Position numbers and translations under genes: made by a program. Positions 21,005 through 29,684 of a stretch of 64,000 bases of DNA are shown one piece after another. The stretch spans positions 3,872,501-3,936,500 of the forward strand of contig NZ_LT629762.1 in assembly GCF_900105155.1 (NCBI RefSeq). The letters are read 5' to 3'. The stretch's first letter is position 1. Every line of letters begins with the position of its first letter. The DNA is from Pseudomonas prosekii (GTDB taxonomy: Bacteria; Pseudomonadota; Gammaproteobacteria; Pseudomonadales; Pseudomonadaceae). The notes under the pieces were generated by a model. The model made no database searches, was not told the DNA's origin, and was given only the letters and a program-made list of their open reading frames with translations.

Positions 21005-22300
21005 TCAATTCAGCGCGGCAACTGCCGGTTTATCCACCACCGCAGCCTGCCGGTCCAGCGTTTCCGGCATCGCCACCAGCAGCAATACCAACGCGGCCGC
21101 TGCGACCGCCGCCAATGTCAGGAACGCCGCGCTGTAACCCGCTTGCTGAACCACCAGACCAGCCAAGCCGTTGCTCAGCGCGGCGCCGAGGCCAAATACC
21201 GTCGACAACGCGCCGAGGCTGACATTGAAGCGCCCGGTGCCTTGGGTCAGGTCCTTGATCACCACGGGAAACAACGCGCCGAAGATTCCCGCGCCGACGC
21301 CGTCGAGCAATTGCACGGCGACCAGCCAGTACGGGTCGTCCGACAGCGTATAGAGCACGCCGCGCAACGGCAGAATCAGGAAACCGGCGAGCAGCAACGG
21401 TTTGCGTCCCCACACATCAGCTTTCCAGCCCACCAGCAACGCCACCGGCACCATCACCAACTGCGCAGCGACGATGCAGGCAGACGTCAGCGGCGTGGCC
21501 ATTTGCAGATTGACCAAGGACAACTTCTGACTGACCAGCGGCAGCATGGCGGCATTTGCCAGATGAAACAGTCCGCAGCAGATCGCAAAAATCAGCAGCG
21601 GCCGATTGTGCAGCAGCACGTTGAGCCCGGAAGGCTGTTCGCCGTGCGCCGGGCCTTGCGGATCGAAGCCTCGGGCGACGTCATGGTCGATGGCGTGCGG
21701 CGCGATAAAACTGATCGCAATCACGCTGGCCAGCGCCATCACCGCCATCAAATAAAACACCGCCACCGGCCCGAACAGGTAGGCAAATCCCCCCGCCAAC
21801 AACGCCGCAGCCGCGTTGCCGGCGTGGTTGAAGGTTTCATTGCGTCCGGTGCGGCGGGTGAAGGCGCGCGGCCCGGTAATGCCCAGCGAAATCGCGGAAA
21901 TAGCCGGGGCAAACGCCGATGCGGCGACCGCGCTCAATGCTTGGGTCAGCGCCACCCAAGTGAAAGAAGTGATGAAGGGCAGCAGCAGACAACTCACCGT
22001 CACCAGCAGCGCGGCGGCGATCACGACTGTGCGTTTGCGCCGGGTGCGGTCGATCAGCGCGCCCGCCGGGGTTTGCGTCAGCAGCGCGGCGATGCCGGCA
22101 ACGGTCATCACCAGGCCGATACTCGCCGGGTCCCAGTTGTGCACCGCCAACAGATAAATCGCCAGGTACGGCCCGAGGCCGTCGCGCACGTCGGCGAGAA
22201 AGAAATTCAGCCCGTCGAGTGAGAGGGCGTTGCGACGATCGGTCGAAGCGTTCAAGGGCGGCCTCACAGGACGGGGCGCAGGCGCGTGCTGCGCATTCAC
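21005..22300 (-). CDS. MFS transporter
   Basis: A 431-residue major facilitator with about twelve hydrophobic segments. The loop 2-3 motif is seen as AGALIDRTRRKRTVV. A charged 25-residue cytoplasmic N-terminus precedes the first helix. Substrate cannot be assigned; the family contains drug and metabolite exporters. The start is GTG at 22300. It is divergent from ddlA, with about 105 bp between them for both promoters. Confidence 0.82.
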   Translation of the reverse strand: MNAQHAPAPRPVRPPLNASTDRRNALSLDGLNFFLADVRDGLGPYLAIYLLAVHNWDPASIGLVMTVAGIAALLTQTPAGALIDRTRRKRTVVIAAALLVTVSCLLLPFITSFTWVALTQALSAVAASAFAPAISAISLGITGPRAFTRRTGRNETFNHAGNAAAALLAGGFAYLFGPVAVFYLMAVMALASVIAISFIAPHAIDHDVARGFDPQGPAHGEQPSGLNVLLHNRPLLIFAICCGLFHLANAAMLPLVSQKLSLVNLQMATPLTSACIVAAQLVMVPVALLVGWKADVWGRKPLLLAGFLILPLRGVLYTLSDDPYWLVAVQLLDGVGAGIFGALFPVVIKDLTQGTGRFNVSLGALSTVFGLGAALSNGLAGLVVQQAGYSAAFLTLAAVAAAALVLLLVAMPETLDRQAAVVDKPAVAALN

Positions 22301-22406
22301 AAAGACTCTTCAGCAATGACCGCCGACCGCAGCGCGAAGTTGCAGTCGCTTTAAATCATCGGTGCCGCCGTGTTATGAAGCAGCACGTTCACGATGAGGC
22401 CAGGCA

Positions 22407-23501
22407 ATGAGCAAGTTACGCGTTGGGATTATTTTTGGCGGCCGCTCGGCCGAGCATGAGGTGTCGCTGCAATCGGCGAAAAACATCGTCGATGCGCTGG
22501 ATCGCTCACGCTTCGAACCGGTGCTGATCGGCATCGACAAGCAGGGCCACTGGCACCTCAACGATCCCTCGAACTTCCTGCTCAACCAGGAAAACCCGGC
22601 GCTGATCGCCCTCAATCAATCCAATCGCGAGTTGGCGGTGGTGCCGGGCAAGGCCAGTCAGCAACTGGTCGAAACCTCCAGTCAGGAACTGCTCGGCCAC
22701 GTCGATGTGATCTTCCCGATTGTCCACGGCACCCTTGGCGAAGACGGTTGCCTGCAAGGACTGTTGCGCATGGCCGATTTGCCGTTCGTCGGTTCCGATG
22801 TGCTCGGTTCGGCAGTGTGCATGGACAAGGACATCACCAAGCGCCTGCTGCGTGATGCCGGAATCGCCGTCGCGCCTTTCATCACCCTCAACCGCGCCAG
22901 TGCTGCGCGTATCGACTTCGCCGAGGTGCAAGGCAAACTCGGCTTGCCGCTGTTCGTCAAACCGGCGAATCAGGGTTCTTCGGTCGGCGTCAGCAAAGTC
23001 ACCCATGAAACCGAATACGCGGCAGCAGTCGAACTGGCGCTGGGCTTCGACGAAAAAGTCCTGGTCGAATCCGCCGTTATCGGTCGCGAAATCGAATGCG
23101 CGGTGCTCGGCAATGACCAACCGATTGCCAGCGGCTGCGGCGAGATCGTGGTGCGCAGCGGCTTCTATTCCTACGACAGCAAATACATCGACGACCAGGC
23201 CGCCGAAGTCGTGGTCCCGGCCAACATCAGCGCCGAGTCCAGCGAACGCATCCGCACCTTGGCGGTAGAAGCGTTCCAGTTGCTCGGCTGCTCCGGGCTG
23301 GCGCGGGTCGACGTGTTCCTGACCGATAGCGGCGAAGTGCTGATCAACGAAATCAACTCACTGCCCGGCTTCACCCGCATCAGCATGTACCCCAAACTTT
23401 GGCAGGCGACGGGCATGAGCTATAGCGAACTGGTGAGCCGCCTGATTGATTTGGCGGTGCAGAGGCATGAGGTGCGCAAGGGGTTGAAGATTAGTCGGTA
23501 G
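22407..23501 (+). CDS. ddlA: D-alanine--D-alanine ligase A
   Basis: A 364-residue ATP-grasp enzyme that makes the D-Ala-D-Ala dipeptide for peptidoglycan. Motifs seen: the N-terminal [10 protein letters not shown] (substrate loop), [14 protein letters not shown] (ATP-grasp), and the metal-binding EINSLPGFT near the C-terminus. It stands alone rather than in the mur/fts cluster, which fits DdlA rather than DdlB. Length and motif spacing are normal. Confidence 0.95.
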   Translation: MSKLRVGIIFGGRSAEHEVSLQSAKNIVDALDRSRFEPVLIGIDKQGHWHLNDPSNFLLNQENPALIALNQSNRELAVVPGKASQQLVETSSQELLGHVDVIFPIVHGTLGEDGCLQGLLRMADLPFVGSDVLGSAVCMDKDITKRLLRDAGIAVAPFITLNRASAARIDFAEVQGKLGLPLFVKPANQGSSVGVSKVTHETEYAAAVELALGFDEKVLVESAVIGREIECAVLGNDQPIASGCGEIVVRSGFYSYDSKYIDDQAAEVVVPANISAESSERIRTLAVEAFQLLGCSGLARVDVFLTDSGEVLINEINSLPGFTRISMYPKLWQATGMSYSELVSRLIDLAVQRHEVRKGLKISR

Positions 23502-23700
23502 CGGATTGTTTGCGCCCCGAGTTCGTCGGCTCTATCTGAACATGCATCGACTCAAATGCCTCGATGAGGGTGATCATGGCTTCAAAGTAGACACCTTCCA
23601 GCGTTCCTGGCTCAGGCTCGTTGTCGAAGAGAGCGGACACGGTCCGTAACACCGCGCGGTATTGGGCGTCGGTGTTAATCGGATGGATATCGCTGTTCAT
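23491..23700 (-). pseudogene. Truncated HigA-like antitoxin, N-terminal domain only
   Basis: A 69-residue frame whose sequence (DIHPINTDAQYRAVLRTV, then LFDNEPEPGTLEGVYFEAMI and LIEAFE) matches the N-terminal dimerisation region of HigA antitoxins (P-I-x-T-x-x-x-Y ... P-x-x-G-T-x-E-G). Normal HigA proteins continue with a helix-turn-helix domain and reach roughly 100-140 residues; here the frame ends after a polar tail ([11 protein letters not shown]). No HigB toxin is adjacent. GGAG five bases upstream supports the ATG at 23700. It is probably a remnant, or a small protein that can dimerise but not bind DNA. The 3' end overlaps ddlA by 11 bp. Confidence 0.6.
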
Positions 23701-23838
23701 GAATGACTCCATCTCGACGTTATCAGCGCCGATGATTTTTGGATTACCGGGAATGTGGACCGAATTTTACGTGCGTGTCTTCAAGTTGCGTGTAGGAAAA
23801 CGCTGCGCTTGCCGGCAGGATCGGGAACATCTTCCACC

Positions 23839-23873
23839 AAAAAAGGCTTACCTCGCGGTAAGCCTTTTCTCCT
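23839..23873 (-). terminator. Terminator of the gamma-glutamyltransferase gene
   Basis: A 10-bp perfect stem (AAGGCTTACC / GGTAAGCCTT) with a TCGC loop and a T run on the minus strand, just past the ggt stop codon. Confidence 0.88.
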
Positions 23874-23886
23874 GCCAGCGTAAGAA

Positions 23887-25719
23887 TCAATCCCCCAATG
23901 CTTCTCCCTCACGTCGCGGGTCGGCCCCGCCGGCCAGTGCAGATTTTCCCTGCGCGTCCTTGACCCGAACGATCGCTTGGGTGCCGCTGGTCATGTCGAT
24001 TTCGTTCACCGCGTGTCCCTTGTCCCGCAGCGCCTGGATCAGCGCCGGGCTGAATTGTCCTTGTTCGAGTTCGGTCGGGCCGTTGCGGCTGCCGAAGTTG
24101 GGCAGGTTGATTGCGGTTTGCGGGTCGAGGTTCCAGTCGAGCAGGCCGATGGCGGATTTGGCGACGTATTCGATGATCTGCGAGCCGCCGGGGGAACCGA
24201 GCGTGGCGAGGAATTCGCCGCTCTGGCGGTCGAAAATCAGGGTTGGCGCCATCGACGAGCGTGGGCGCTTGCCGGGTTCGACGCGGTTGGCGACTTTCTG
24301 CCCGTTTTCTTCGGGGATGAACGAGAAGTCGGTCATCTGATTATTGAGCAGGAAGCCTTGGACCATCAGGTGCGAGCCGAACGCCGATTCGACGGTGGTG
24401 GTCATCGACACCGCGCCGCCCAGATCATCGACCGCGACCACTTGCGAGGTGGAAATGCGCAGCGGCGAACGGTCGGGCGCGTAGGCCACTTGAATGCCCG
24501 GTGGCGTGCCGGGTTTGGCCGTGCCCGTGCTCCGCTCGCCGATCAGCGCGGCGCGGCTGGCGAGGTAGTTCGGGTCGATCAGGCCTTTGACCGGCACCGG
24601 CACGAAGTCGCTGTCGGCGACATATTGCGCGCGGTCGGCGTAGGCCTGGCGTTCGGCTTCGGAGATCAGATGCACCGCTTCAGGCGTCGGTTCGATGCCG
24701 GCGGGTTTGTTGGTTTTCACTGGTTTCAGCGGCGCGAGCGCGAAGCGCGGGTCGCGGGTTTCCAGTGCTTGCAACGTGCCGAGAATCTGCGCGATGGCGA
24801 TCCCGCCGGAGGAGGGCGGCGGCATGCCGCAAACTTGCCAGCGCTTGTAATCGGTGCACAGCGGCGCGCGTTCCTTGGCCTGATAACCCTGAAGATCGTT
24901 CAGCGACAAACTGCCGGGGTTTTGATGGCCCTGGACTTTGGCGACAATTTCTTCGGCAATCGGCCCTTTGTACAACGCGTCGGGACCTTCTTTGGCGATC
25001 CGTTTCAGCGCGGCCGCGAGGGGCGGATTCTTCAGCAATGTGCCGGTGGCTTTCGGGCTGCCGTCGGCGTTGAGAAAGTACGCCATCATGTCCGGCGAAC
25101 GGCGCATCGACGAGTCGGAAGCGATCAGTTGATGCAAGCGCGGCGAGATCGCAAAGCCTTGCTCCGCGAGTTTGATCGCTGGTTCGAACAGCGTCGCCCA
25201 CGGCAGGCGCCCGTGTTGCTGATGCGCCAGTTCCAGCGCGCGCAGCACCCCCGGCGTACCCACCGAACGACCACCGATTTGCGCCTGAGTGAACGGCATC
25301 GGTTGGCCATCGGCCTGCAGGAAAAGTTTCTCGGTGGCGCCGGACGGAGCGGTCTCGCGGCCGTCATACGTGCGCACAGCCTTGCCGTCCCACAACACAA
25401 TCAACGCACCGCCGCCGATGCCTGAGGATTGCGGTTCCACCAGGGTCAACACCGCTTGCATGGCAATTGCCGCATCAATCGCCGAACCGCCCTGACGCAA
25501 CATCGCCCGCCCGGCCTCGGCCGCCAGTGGATTGGCTGCCGCCGCCATGTGTTTCGAGGCGTGACGAGTTTGCAGATCAGTGCGAAAACCCGAAGCGGCT
25601 TCCGGGGCGAGGGGCAGAGTAGCGGTGGGTGGGGCGTTGCATGCGGCGAGGGTCAGCGCGGTGGCGATCAACGAAATCGCTGACAGGCGATAGCGACTGA
25701 GGTGGAAGGCTGAGAACAC
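23887..25719 (-). CDS. ggt: Gamma-glutamyltransferase, exported lipoprotein-like form
   Basis: A 610-residue N-terminal-nucleophile hydrolase that cleaves or transfers the gamma-glutamyl group of glutathione. It begins with a signal sequence ending in a lipobox-like LTLAAC, so it may be membrane-anchored in the periplasm. The autocleavage threonine that starts the small subunit is in RISTSQVVAVDD, followed by the substrate-binding FGS and FLLNNQMTDFSF; PSSGG for oxyanion binding and GSPGGSQI are also present. The start is GTG at 25719, eight bases after GGAG; an upstream in-frame GTG at 25728 lies too close to that site. Confidence 0.92.
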   Translation of the reverse strand: MFSAFHLSRYRLSAISLIATALTLAACNAPPTATLPLAPEAASGFRTDLQTRHASKHMAAAANPLAAEAGRAMLRQGGSAIDAAIAMQAVLTLVEPQSSGIGGGALIVLWDGKAVRTYDGRETAPSGATEKLFLQADGQPMPFTQAQIGGRSVGTPGVLRALELAHQQHGRLPWATLFEPAIKLAEQGFAISPRLHQLIASDSSMRRSPDMMAYFLNADGSPKATGTLLKNPPLAAALKRIAKEGPDALYKGPIAEEIVAKVQGHQNPGSLSLNDLQGYQAKERAPLCTDYKRWQVCGMPPPSSGGIAIAQILGTLQALETRDPRFALAPLKPVKTNKPAGIEPTPEAVHLISEAERQAYADRAQYVADSDFVPVPVKGLIDPNYLASRAALIGERSTGTAKPGTPPGIQVAYAPDRSPLRISTSQVVAVDDLGGAVSMTTTVESAFGSHLMVQGFLLNNQMTDFSFIPEENGQKVANRVEPGKRPRSSMAPTLIFDRQSGEFLATLGSPGGSQIIEYVAKSAIGLLDWNLDPQTAINLPNFGSRNGPTELEQGQFSPALIQALRDKGHAVNEIDMTSGTQAIVRVKDAQGKSALAGGADPRREGEALGD

Positions 25720-25970
25720 GTGAGGCACTCCGTCCGTGGGAAAGGTCTGGCGACTGTATCGGCCGACCGGGCAGGACGCAAACCAGCGCCGAGCGCGACA
25801 GTGCTTTTGTCCTCCATCAACCGGTGGATTTTCTGTAGGGGCGAAGGCCACCGCGCCGTCAGAAAATCAACTCTTCCCGGCGCTGGCTGCGATGCGTGCC
25901 CAACGCTTTGATTTACGAGACTTTTTTCGAGGCATAAAAAAACGGCCTACCTTTCGGTAAGCCGTTTTTA
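25720..25970. other. Chromosomal flank of the element: ggt leader and displaced tRNA-Met terminator
   Basis: No gene is seen. The left part must hold the ggt promoter. At 25938-25969 a hairpin (AAAACGGCCTACC TTTC GGTAAGCCGTTTTT, one mismatch) ends one base before the left attachment repeat. Its position suggests it was once the terminator of the tRNA-Met gene now located 18 kb away. Confidence 0.6.
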
Positions 25971-25989
25971 GTACTTGGTGGCTACACAG
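25971..25989. repeat. Left attachment repeat
   Basis: GTACTTGGTGGCTACACAG, identical to 44418-44436. The following bases (ACATTTGAACCC against GGACTTGAACCC at the tRNA) continue the match imperfectly, so the original core may have extended into the T-arm. Confidence 0.9.
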
Positions 25990-26051
25990 ACATTTGAACC
26001 CGTTATTTAACTCGCTGTTTTTGTTGGTTATTTGTTTGTTCGTATTTTCAA

Positions 26052-26072
26052 GGGATACACATGGGGATACAC
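26052..26072. repeat. Putative integrase arm-type sites, left end
   Basis: Two copies of GGGATACAC 12 bp apart, 63 bp inside the left attachment repeat. The same word recurs near the right end by the integrase gene (44289-44333). Paired repeats near both ends are what arm-binding domains of tyrosine integrases recognise. Apart from this pair and the attachment repeat, 25990-26463 shows no supportable gene. Confidence 0.65.
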
Positions 26073-26463
26073 GGCGCCGTCTGCTGGGCAATTTTCGGCC
26101 ATCTCCATACCGAACGAAAGTTACGCCCAAGGCTGCCCACTGTTGCCGACGAGCGGTAAAGAACCCTATCCAGATAAAGCGAAAGCATCACCGCCGGGGT
26201 CGCTTCGACGTAATGGTGTGCGGTGGGAAATGTGGTAGCACCCAAGGCGCACGCCGGAACCAAGGCACGATGGTAGCGGATGATCCGAGCGGTAATGGTA
26301 ATGAGTTTTTTCAAGCGGGTGCGCTTCGCTCATCGGCAGGCTGTTATCAGAAAGAGGCGGGGGTACTCCGTGGCTTGGTGAAAGTTCATTAATTCGTAAG
26401 GTTATTTACTCGCCAGACTAAATAGAGAGTAAAAGAGACCAAACTTCTCGAAGGCCACGGCAG

Positions 26464-26784
26464 ATGTATCTGAAACAACGAAGACGGGTTTTTTGGGAAT
26501 GGTCGGATAGCGAGCTTCACAATCGATGTCACGATGGCTTGCTATCAGACGGTGGACAGATTGATGTGCAAGTACGAACCTCCCGCGCTGGTGCGGTTCA
26601 GCTATTTGTCGGAGCCTATGACGGGAAGGGATCAATGCTTTTCGAGGAGTACTACAAGGAGCGGCCGGGAGAATCTATGAGCGCTGCGCTAGCCTTCGGT
26701 GTGGCTCGGGCAATCATTCTCACAGCGACAAAGCTGATGCCACTTTCATCTACGGCGCGACTAGGCGTCTACCGAAAAGTTTAA
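26464..26784 (+). CDS. Hypothetical protein in the element
   Basis: A 106-residue soluble protein of unknown function, one of the few plus-strand genes of the element. It contains a beta-rich central segment (GQIDVQVRTSRAGAVQLFVG) and a hydrophobic helix near the end (SAALAFGVARAIILTATKL). No motif was recognised. Codon use is plausible and the frame is intact, but the ribosome binding site (AAGG, far upstream) is weak. Confidence 0.5.
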   Translation: MYLKQRRRVFWEWSDSELHNRCHDGLLSDGGQIDVQVRTSRAGAVQLFVGAYDGKGSMLFEEYYKERPGESMSAALAFGVARAIILTATKLMPLSSTARLGVYRKV

Positions 26785-26819
26785 GGCTGTGCGCCCAGCA
26801 GGGCACTTTAAGGCAGGGT

Positions 26820-26838
26820 GTAACAGCCGATGTAACAG
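26820..26838. repeat. Paired short repeat GTAACAG x2
   Basis: Two copies 12 bp apart in TGTAACAGCCGATGTAACAG. Its reverse complement closely matches 29555-29578, about 2.75 kb away. Confidence 0.6.
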
Positions 26839-27006
26839 CAGAACGCGCAGTCGTCACGCCCGACAACCCCGGATCAGGCTAGTGGTCATTCATGAGGTGT
26901 TTCGCGAAAGGGTATTGTCCTGGATTCTCCGTAATTAGTCTGGGCTCCCATTTCGGTATGGCAGGTACTGGAAAAATACCGAGATCCCGGCAGTTCCTTT
27001 TCCCGC

Positions 27007-27237
27007 CTACAGGCGCATTGCCCTGATGACGCGCCGCGGGTCTGAACCATGCTTCAAAGCACGGCGCGCATCCTTGGTCAGTTGGTCAAGCGCCTGCTCC
27101 TCGAATGCTGCCGCCATTGCGCTGGCCTTTCTGACAATCAGCAGCGCCAGTTCGGGCGGAAACACAACTTTGTCGGCGGGTAGATAAACACAGTCAATAA
27201 CGGACACGGCTCTATCCTCGAATGTGCGCTCAGTCAT
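27007..27237 (-). CDS. Hypothetical protein in the element
   Basis: A 76-residue protein, mostly helical: a short N-terminal strand region (SVIDCVYLPADKVVFPPEL), a helix LALLIVRKASAMAAAFEEQA and a basic C-terminus (RRALKHGSDPRRVIRAMRL). Function unknown; the basic tail could bind nucleic acid. It stands alone between two gene-free stretches. Confidence 0.5.
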   Translation of the reverse strand: MTERTFEDRAVSVIDCVYLPADKVVFPPELALLIVRKASAMAAAFEEQALDQLTKDARRALKHGSDPRRVIRAMRL

Positions 27238-27344
27238 GTGCTAGCGGCTGTTAATGCGCAGATGGTCGTACCTTGGGCTAATTGGAAACTTCGAAGTCTG
27301 CCAAGGGTCATTTATAAACATCGTTACAGATTTCGCCTGATTTT

Positions 27345-27554
27345 TTGGAATGCAAGCACATGACTCCCTCCGAAAAGCTTTTCGCATGGCATTCAAATTG
27401 GTCGATTTACCAGGCCACGATCACTTGCAAAAATTGCAATGCAAAGCAGCCAGAGTCAAATCGAGAGGTTGCGTTTCCTCATAAGCCGCAGTGCGCTCAG
27501 TTGAGATCTGGGGCAAACCCTTGGGACGAACTGGACGGCCTACGGCCAAGGTAA
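27345..27554 (+). CDS. Small putative zinc-ribbon protein
   Basis: A 69-residue protein with cysteines and histidines placed as in a small metal-binding fold: CKHM at the start, CKNC in the middle (TITCKNCNAKQ) and HKPQC near the end. The C-terminus is Asp/Arg-rich. Function unknown. The ATG at 27345 or the next at 27360 could be used. Confidence 0.45.
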   Translation: MECKHMTPSEKLFAWHSNWSIYQATITCKNCNAKQPESNREVAFPHKPQCAQLRSGANPWDELDGLRPR

Positions 27555-28195
27555 TCAAGCTAGGCTTTGATCGTCCGCGACCTGCTGCTAGGTCGCCGTA
27601 AGCCCCCCGTAAATACTTGACCAGTATCAAGCACCAGCACACCACCTATCAGGCTGTCAGCGACGTATTGCTTGGGCTGCGGGCAGTTTAGCTCTGGTCT
27701 GTCGGCGAAAATCCGTCTAGAGCCTGTCTAATATTGCTTGGCGCGCTAAGGATTATCTGACCCGGTATTTCACCACCCCATCCCGCCAGCAGGGGCTTGA
27801 TATTGATCGCGCAGTCACCTTGACGGCCGCCTCTCGATTTTTAGACGAGGCTGGTGCTGGCCAGGCTGCCAAAATGCTCGCAAAGCCTTGACCTGCTTGG
27901 CTTTCAGCGTTCAAGCCGTTGGTAGTGCCGGATAAATCCGTCAAGACCTGTCAAGAATTTGGTCAAGGCTCCGTCAAGGATGGTCAAGGATTTGAGGGCC
28001 ATATTTCCATCTCTGGACTTCTGAGGTGGCTCTCGGTACCGCCCGAGGCGGGACACACCCCTAATTCTGGACGTGGTGACTATCCGACCTGCTAAGCCGA
28101 TCTGTCGGAGCCCTTGATCGCTGAGGCTCCCGGCCTGAGTCAGGTTGCGTGCCGCGCCGCGATCCGTCCAGAACTGTCCAGAATCCTACCCAGCG
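27555..28195. other. Gene-free stretch with GTCAAG and GTCCAGAA repeat clusters
   Basis: No supportable gene. It holds five copies of GTCAAG at 27940, 27950, 27962, 27973 and 27983 (steps of 10, 12, 11 and 10 bp), single reverse copies (CCTTGAC) at 27818 and 27886, and two copies of GTCCAGAA at 28166 and 28176. The repeats face the same helical side because the steps are close to one turn. Confidence 0.6.
27940..27988. repeat. Five-copy GTCAAG array, helically phased
   Basis: Five copies of GTCAAG spaced 10, 12, 11 and 10 bp. It is the longest of the short-word clusters in the distal part of the element; the bases between copies are unrelated. Confidence 0.7.
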
Positions 28196-28420
28196 TCACG
28201 ACTGCCCCAGGCTGCCGGCGACGGTCAGCTCAGCAATGCCCTGGCGAATGTACACCAGGTTCTCGTCGAGAGTTTCCAGCACGCCGCGCACGTTGTTGGC
28301 AATGCCCGCCGATCCGCGCTGCTCGACCCAGTTTGAAAGCTCCTCCACCGCGGCGCTCAGGGCGAGTTGATTTTGATTGAGGCGGTCGAACAGGCTGGCA
28401 ATCAGTGTGGTATTCGTCAT
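28196..28420 (-). CDS. Small helical protein of unknown function
   Basis: A 74-residue protein predicted as two amphipathic helices (TLIASLFDRLNQNQLALSAA and GIANNVRGVLETLDENLVYI), so probably an oligomeric helical bundle. No motif recognised. GGAG upstream of the ATG at 28420 is well placed; the longer reading to 28453 crosses that site and is rejected. Confidence 0.6.
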   Translation of the reverse strand: MTNTTLIASLFDRLNQNQLALSAAVEELSNWVEQRGSAGIANNVRGVLETLDENLVYIRQGIAELTVAGSLGQS

Positions 28421-28607
28421 GGTAGCTCTCCGTGTTTCGACAGAGCGTACCACCGGCGGCGTGAATGCCCGGGATCACCTTTACGTGGTCTGCGTCTGCC
28501 GGCGGAAAAGTGCCCTGGCGATGTGATACGGGATTTCCCCGCATCTAATGCGTGAGCCCCGCCCGCTGGGGCCGCTGCGGGTTCTCAGGCGGCCACGCTC
28601 GCCGCAT

Positions 28608-28630
28608 CCGTCTCATGCCTGTCTCACATT
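28608..28630. repeat. GTCTC paired repeat, copy 1
   Basis: CCGTCTCATGCC-T-GTCTCACATT; nearly identical to 28779-28801 (two differences in 23 bp) in the same orientation, 171 bp apart. Confidence 0.65.
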
Positions 28631-28778
28631 GGCCAGCGATTCGGTAAAGGCCAGGTAAAAGTAGGAGGGTCGAAAGCGCCGTATTCGTCTGGGGTCTGTC
28701 AGGGGTATCAGTGGCCGTGGCGCGCTTGTTTGACGGGTTGGCCACGCAATAAGCCTCAGACGCCCACTGGCCTGGATT

Positions 28779-28801
28779 CCGTCTCATGCCGGTCTCGCAT
28801 T
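28779..28801. repeat. GTCTC paired repeat, copy 2
   Basis: CCGTCTCATGCC-G-GTCTCGCATT, the second copy. It is followed directly by the GTCAAAG pair (28804, 28815), as copy 1 is followed by the GGTAAA pair. Confidence 0.65.
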
Positions 28802-28965
28802 CCGTCAAAGTGGGGTCAAAGTAAAAGCTGGCGCCAGGGCATAGGCATAGCCCATCACCTTTGCGCGCTCGAAACCGTGTTGATTCCTACACAGAGTGTC
28901 GTTTTTCACACGCTCGGACCTGACAAAACCTGACATGGAGTCGACTTCGGTAAAGCGTGCGAACT

Positions 28966-28997
28966 GGTAACCATCAGTGGTAACCGCGCTGGTAACC
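28966..28997. repeat. TGGTAAC triple array
   Basis: Three copies of (T)GGTAACC with steps of 13 and 12 bp. Arrays of the same design but with TGGTCAC and TGGTTAC lie at 29770 and 32882. Confidence 0.7.
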
Positions 28998-29129
28998 ACG
29001 AGCCAGGTTTGCGCCAGCATCGCGTAGAAGGGGGCGAACCAGAAGTGCGAACCTCGGGTGCGCAGGTTCGCGGCAGGCGCAAGCTCGAGGGCTATCATGG
29101 ATAACGGATATGAATGGGAGGTCGCAAAC

Positions 29130-29372
29130 ATGTCGATGTATCGCCTGACTCAAGCTGGACACGAATTGAATTACGGCTTTCGACGCAACGCACGATTAGC
29201 ATTAGAGGCACTTGGTTCGACATTCACTAAGGATCAGGCGCTGGAAGGGCTTCAAACACTTTATGAGCTAGGGCAACTTGGCAAAGGAACCCCGCAAAGC
29301 TTCTGGCATCGGTTCGCCGCACTAGGGGCTCATGCCAAAAAGAAAGCTTTCATAGAGACTGCGGAGAGCTAA
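29130..29372 (+). CDS. Hypothetical protein in the element
   Basis: An 80-residue, mildly basic helical protein (MSMYRLTQAGHELNYGFRRN, then ALEGLQTLYELGQLGKGTP). A strong ribosome binding site (GGGAGG eight bases upstream) marks the ATG at 29130. Function unknown. It is intact amid repeat arrays, suggesting it is still selected. Confidence 0.6.
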   Translation: MSMYRLTQAGHELNYGFRRNARLALEALGSTFTKDQALEGLQTLYELGQLGKGTPQSFWHRFAALGAHAKKKAFIETAES

Positions 29373-29407
29373 CAACTGTGAACCTGCTGCCGATATGCAC
29401 CCCAGAG

Positions 29408-29439
29408 TGCGTACCGATCGTGCGTACCTAACTGCGTAC
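29408..29439. repeat. TGCGTAC triple array
   Basis: Three exact copies of TGCGTAC at 29408, 29421 and 29433, steps 13 and 12 bp. Confidence 0.7.
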
Positions 29440-29554
29440 TTGGTGTGCGCAATTTGCGCGATCACTGCGCACCCATGCGATGGACCTTCGCTGGCGCTGG
29501 AGCGGCTTTATGTTGGCTTGGGCATTACGCGGTCCCGATCTGTAACAGCGGGTT

Positions 29555-29578
29555 CTGCTGTTACACCGACTGTTACAC
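29555..29578. repeat. Paired repeat TGTTACAC x2
   Basis: Copies at 29559 and 29571 (12-bp step). The stretch is the near-perfect reverse complement of 26817-26841 around the GTAACAG pair. Confidence 0.65.
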
Positions 29579-29652
29579 GGCTCCAGTGCGTGAATATGCT
29601 GCGTGAATTCTGCGTGGAACCTCGCTGGGGAGGACGTCGCGCATTGGCCGGG

Positions 29653-29684
29653 TGCGCGACGTTCGTGCGCGAAGTACTGCGCGA
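29653..29684. repeat. TGCGCGA triple array
   Basis: Three exact copies of TGCGCGA at 29653, 29666 and 29678, steps 13 and 12 bp. Just upstream (29587, 29600, 29611) is a sister array with TGCGTG. Confidence 0.7.

Larger units (their letters stand above)
28421..29129. other. Gene-poor stretch packed with short direct-repeat clusters
   Basis: No gene can be firmly supported. Clusters seen: GTCTCA at 28610/28621; GGTAAA at 28643/28654; GTCTC at 28781/28792; GTCAAAG at 28804/28815; ACCTGAC at 28918/28928; GGTAACC at 28966/28979/28991; GCGAACC at 29034/29047 with a reverse copy at 29065. A minus-strand frame at 28805-29131 runs through several of these and may be an Ash-like phage protein, but its repeat-derived composition makes this doubtful. 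Confidence 0.6.

Noticed and set aside
25867..26130. Minus-strand 87-residue frame
   Set aside because: It runs across the left attachment repeat and the hairpin, so it would have been created by the insertion; no ribosome binding site.
28805..29131. Minus-strand 108-residue frame, possibly an Ash-like phage protein
   Set aside because: The beginning (MFATSHSYPLSM) faintly recalls Ash proteins, but the rest is the translation of GGTAACC and ACCTGAC arrays; not firm enough to call.
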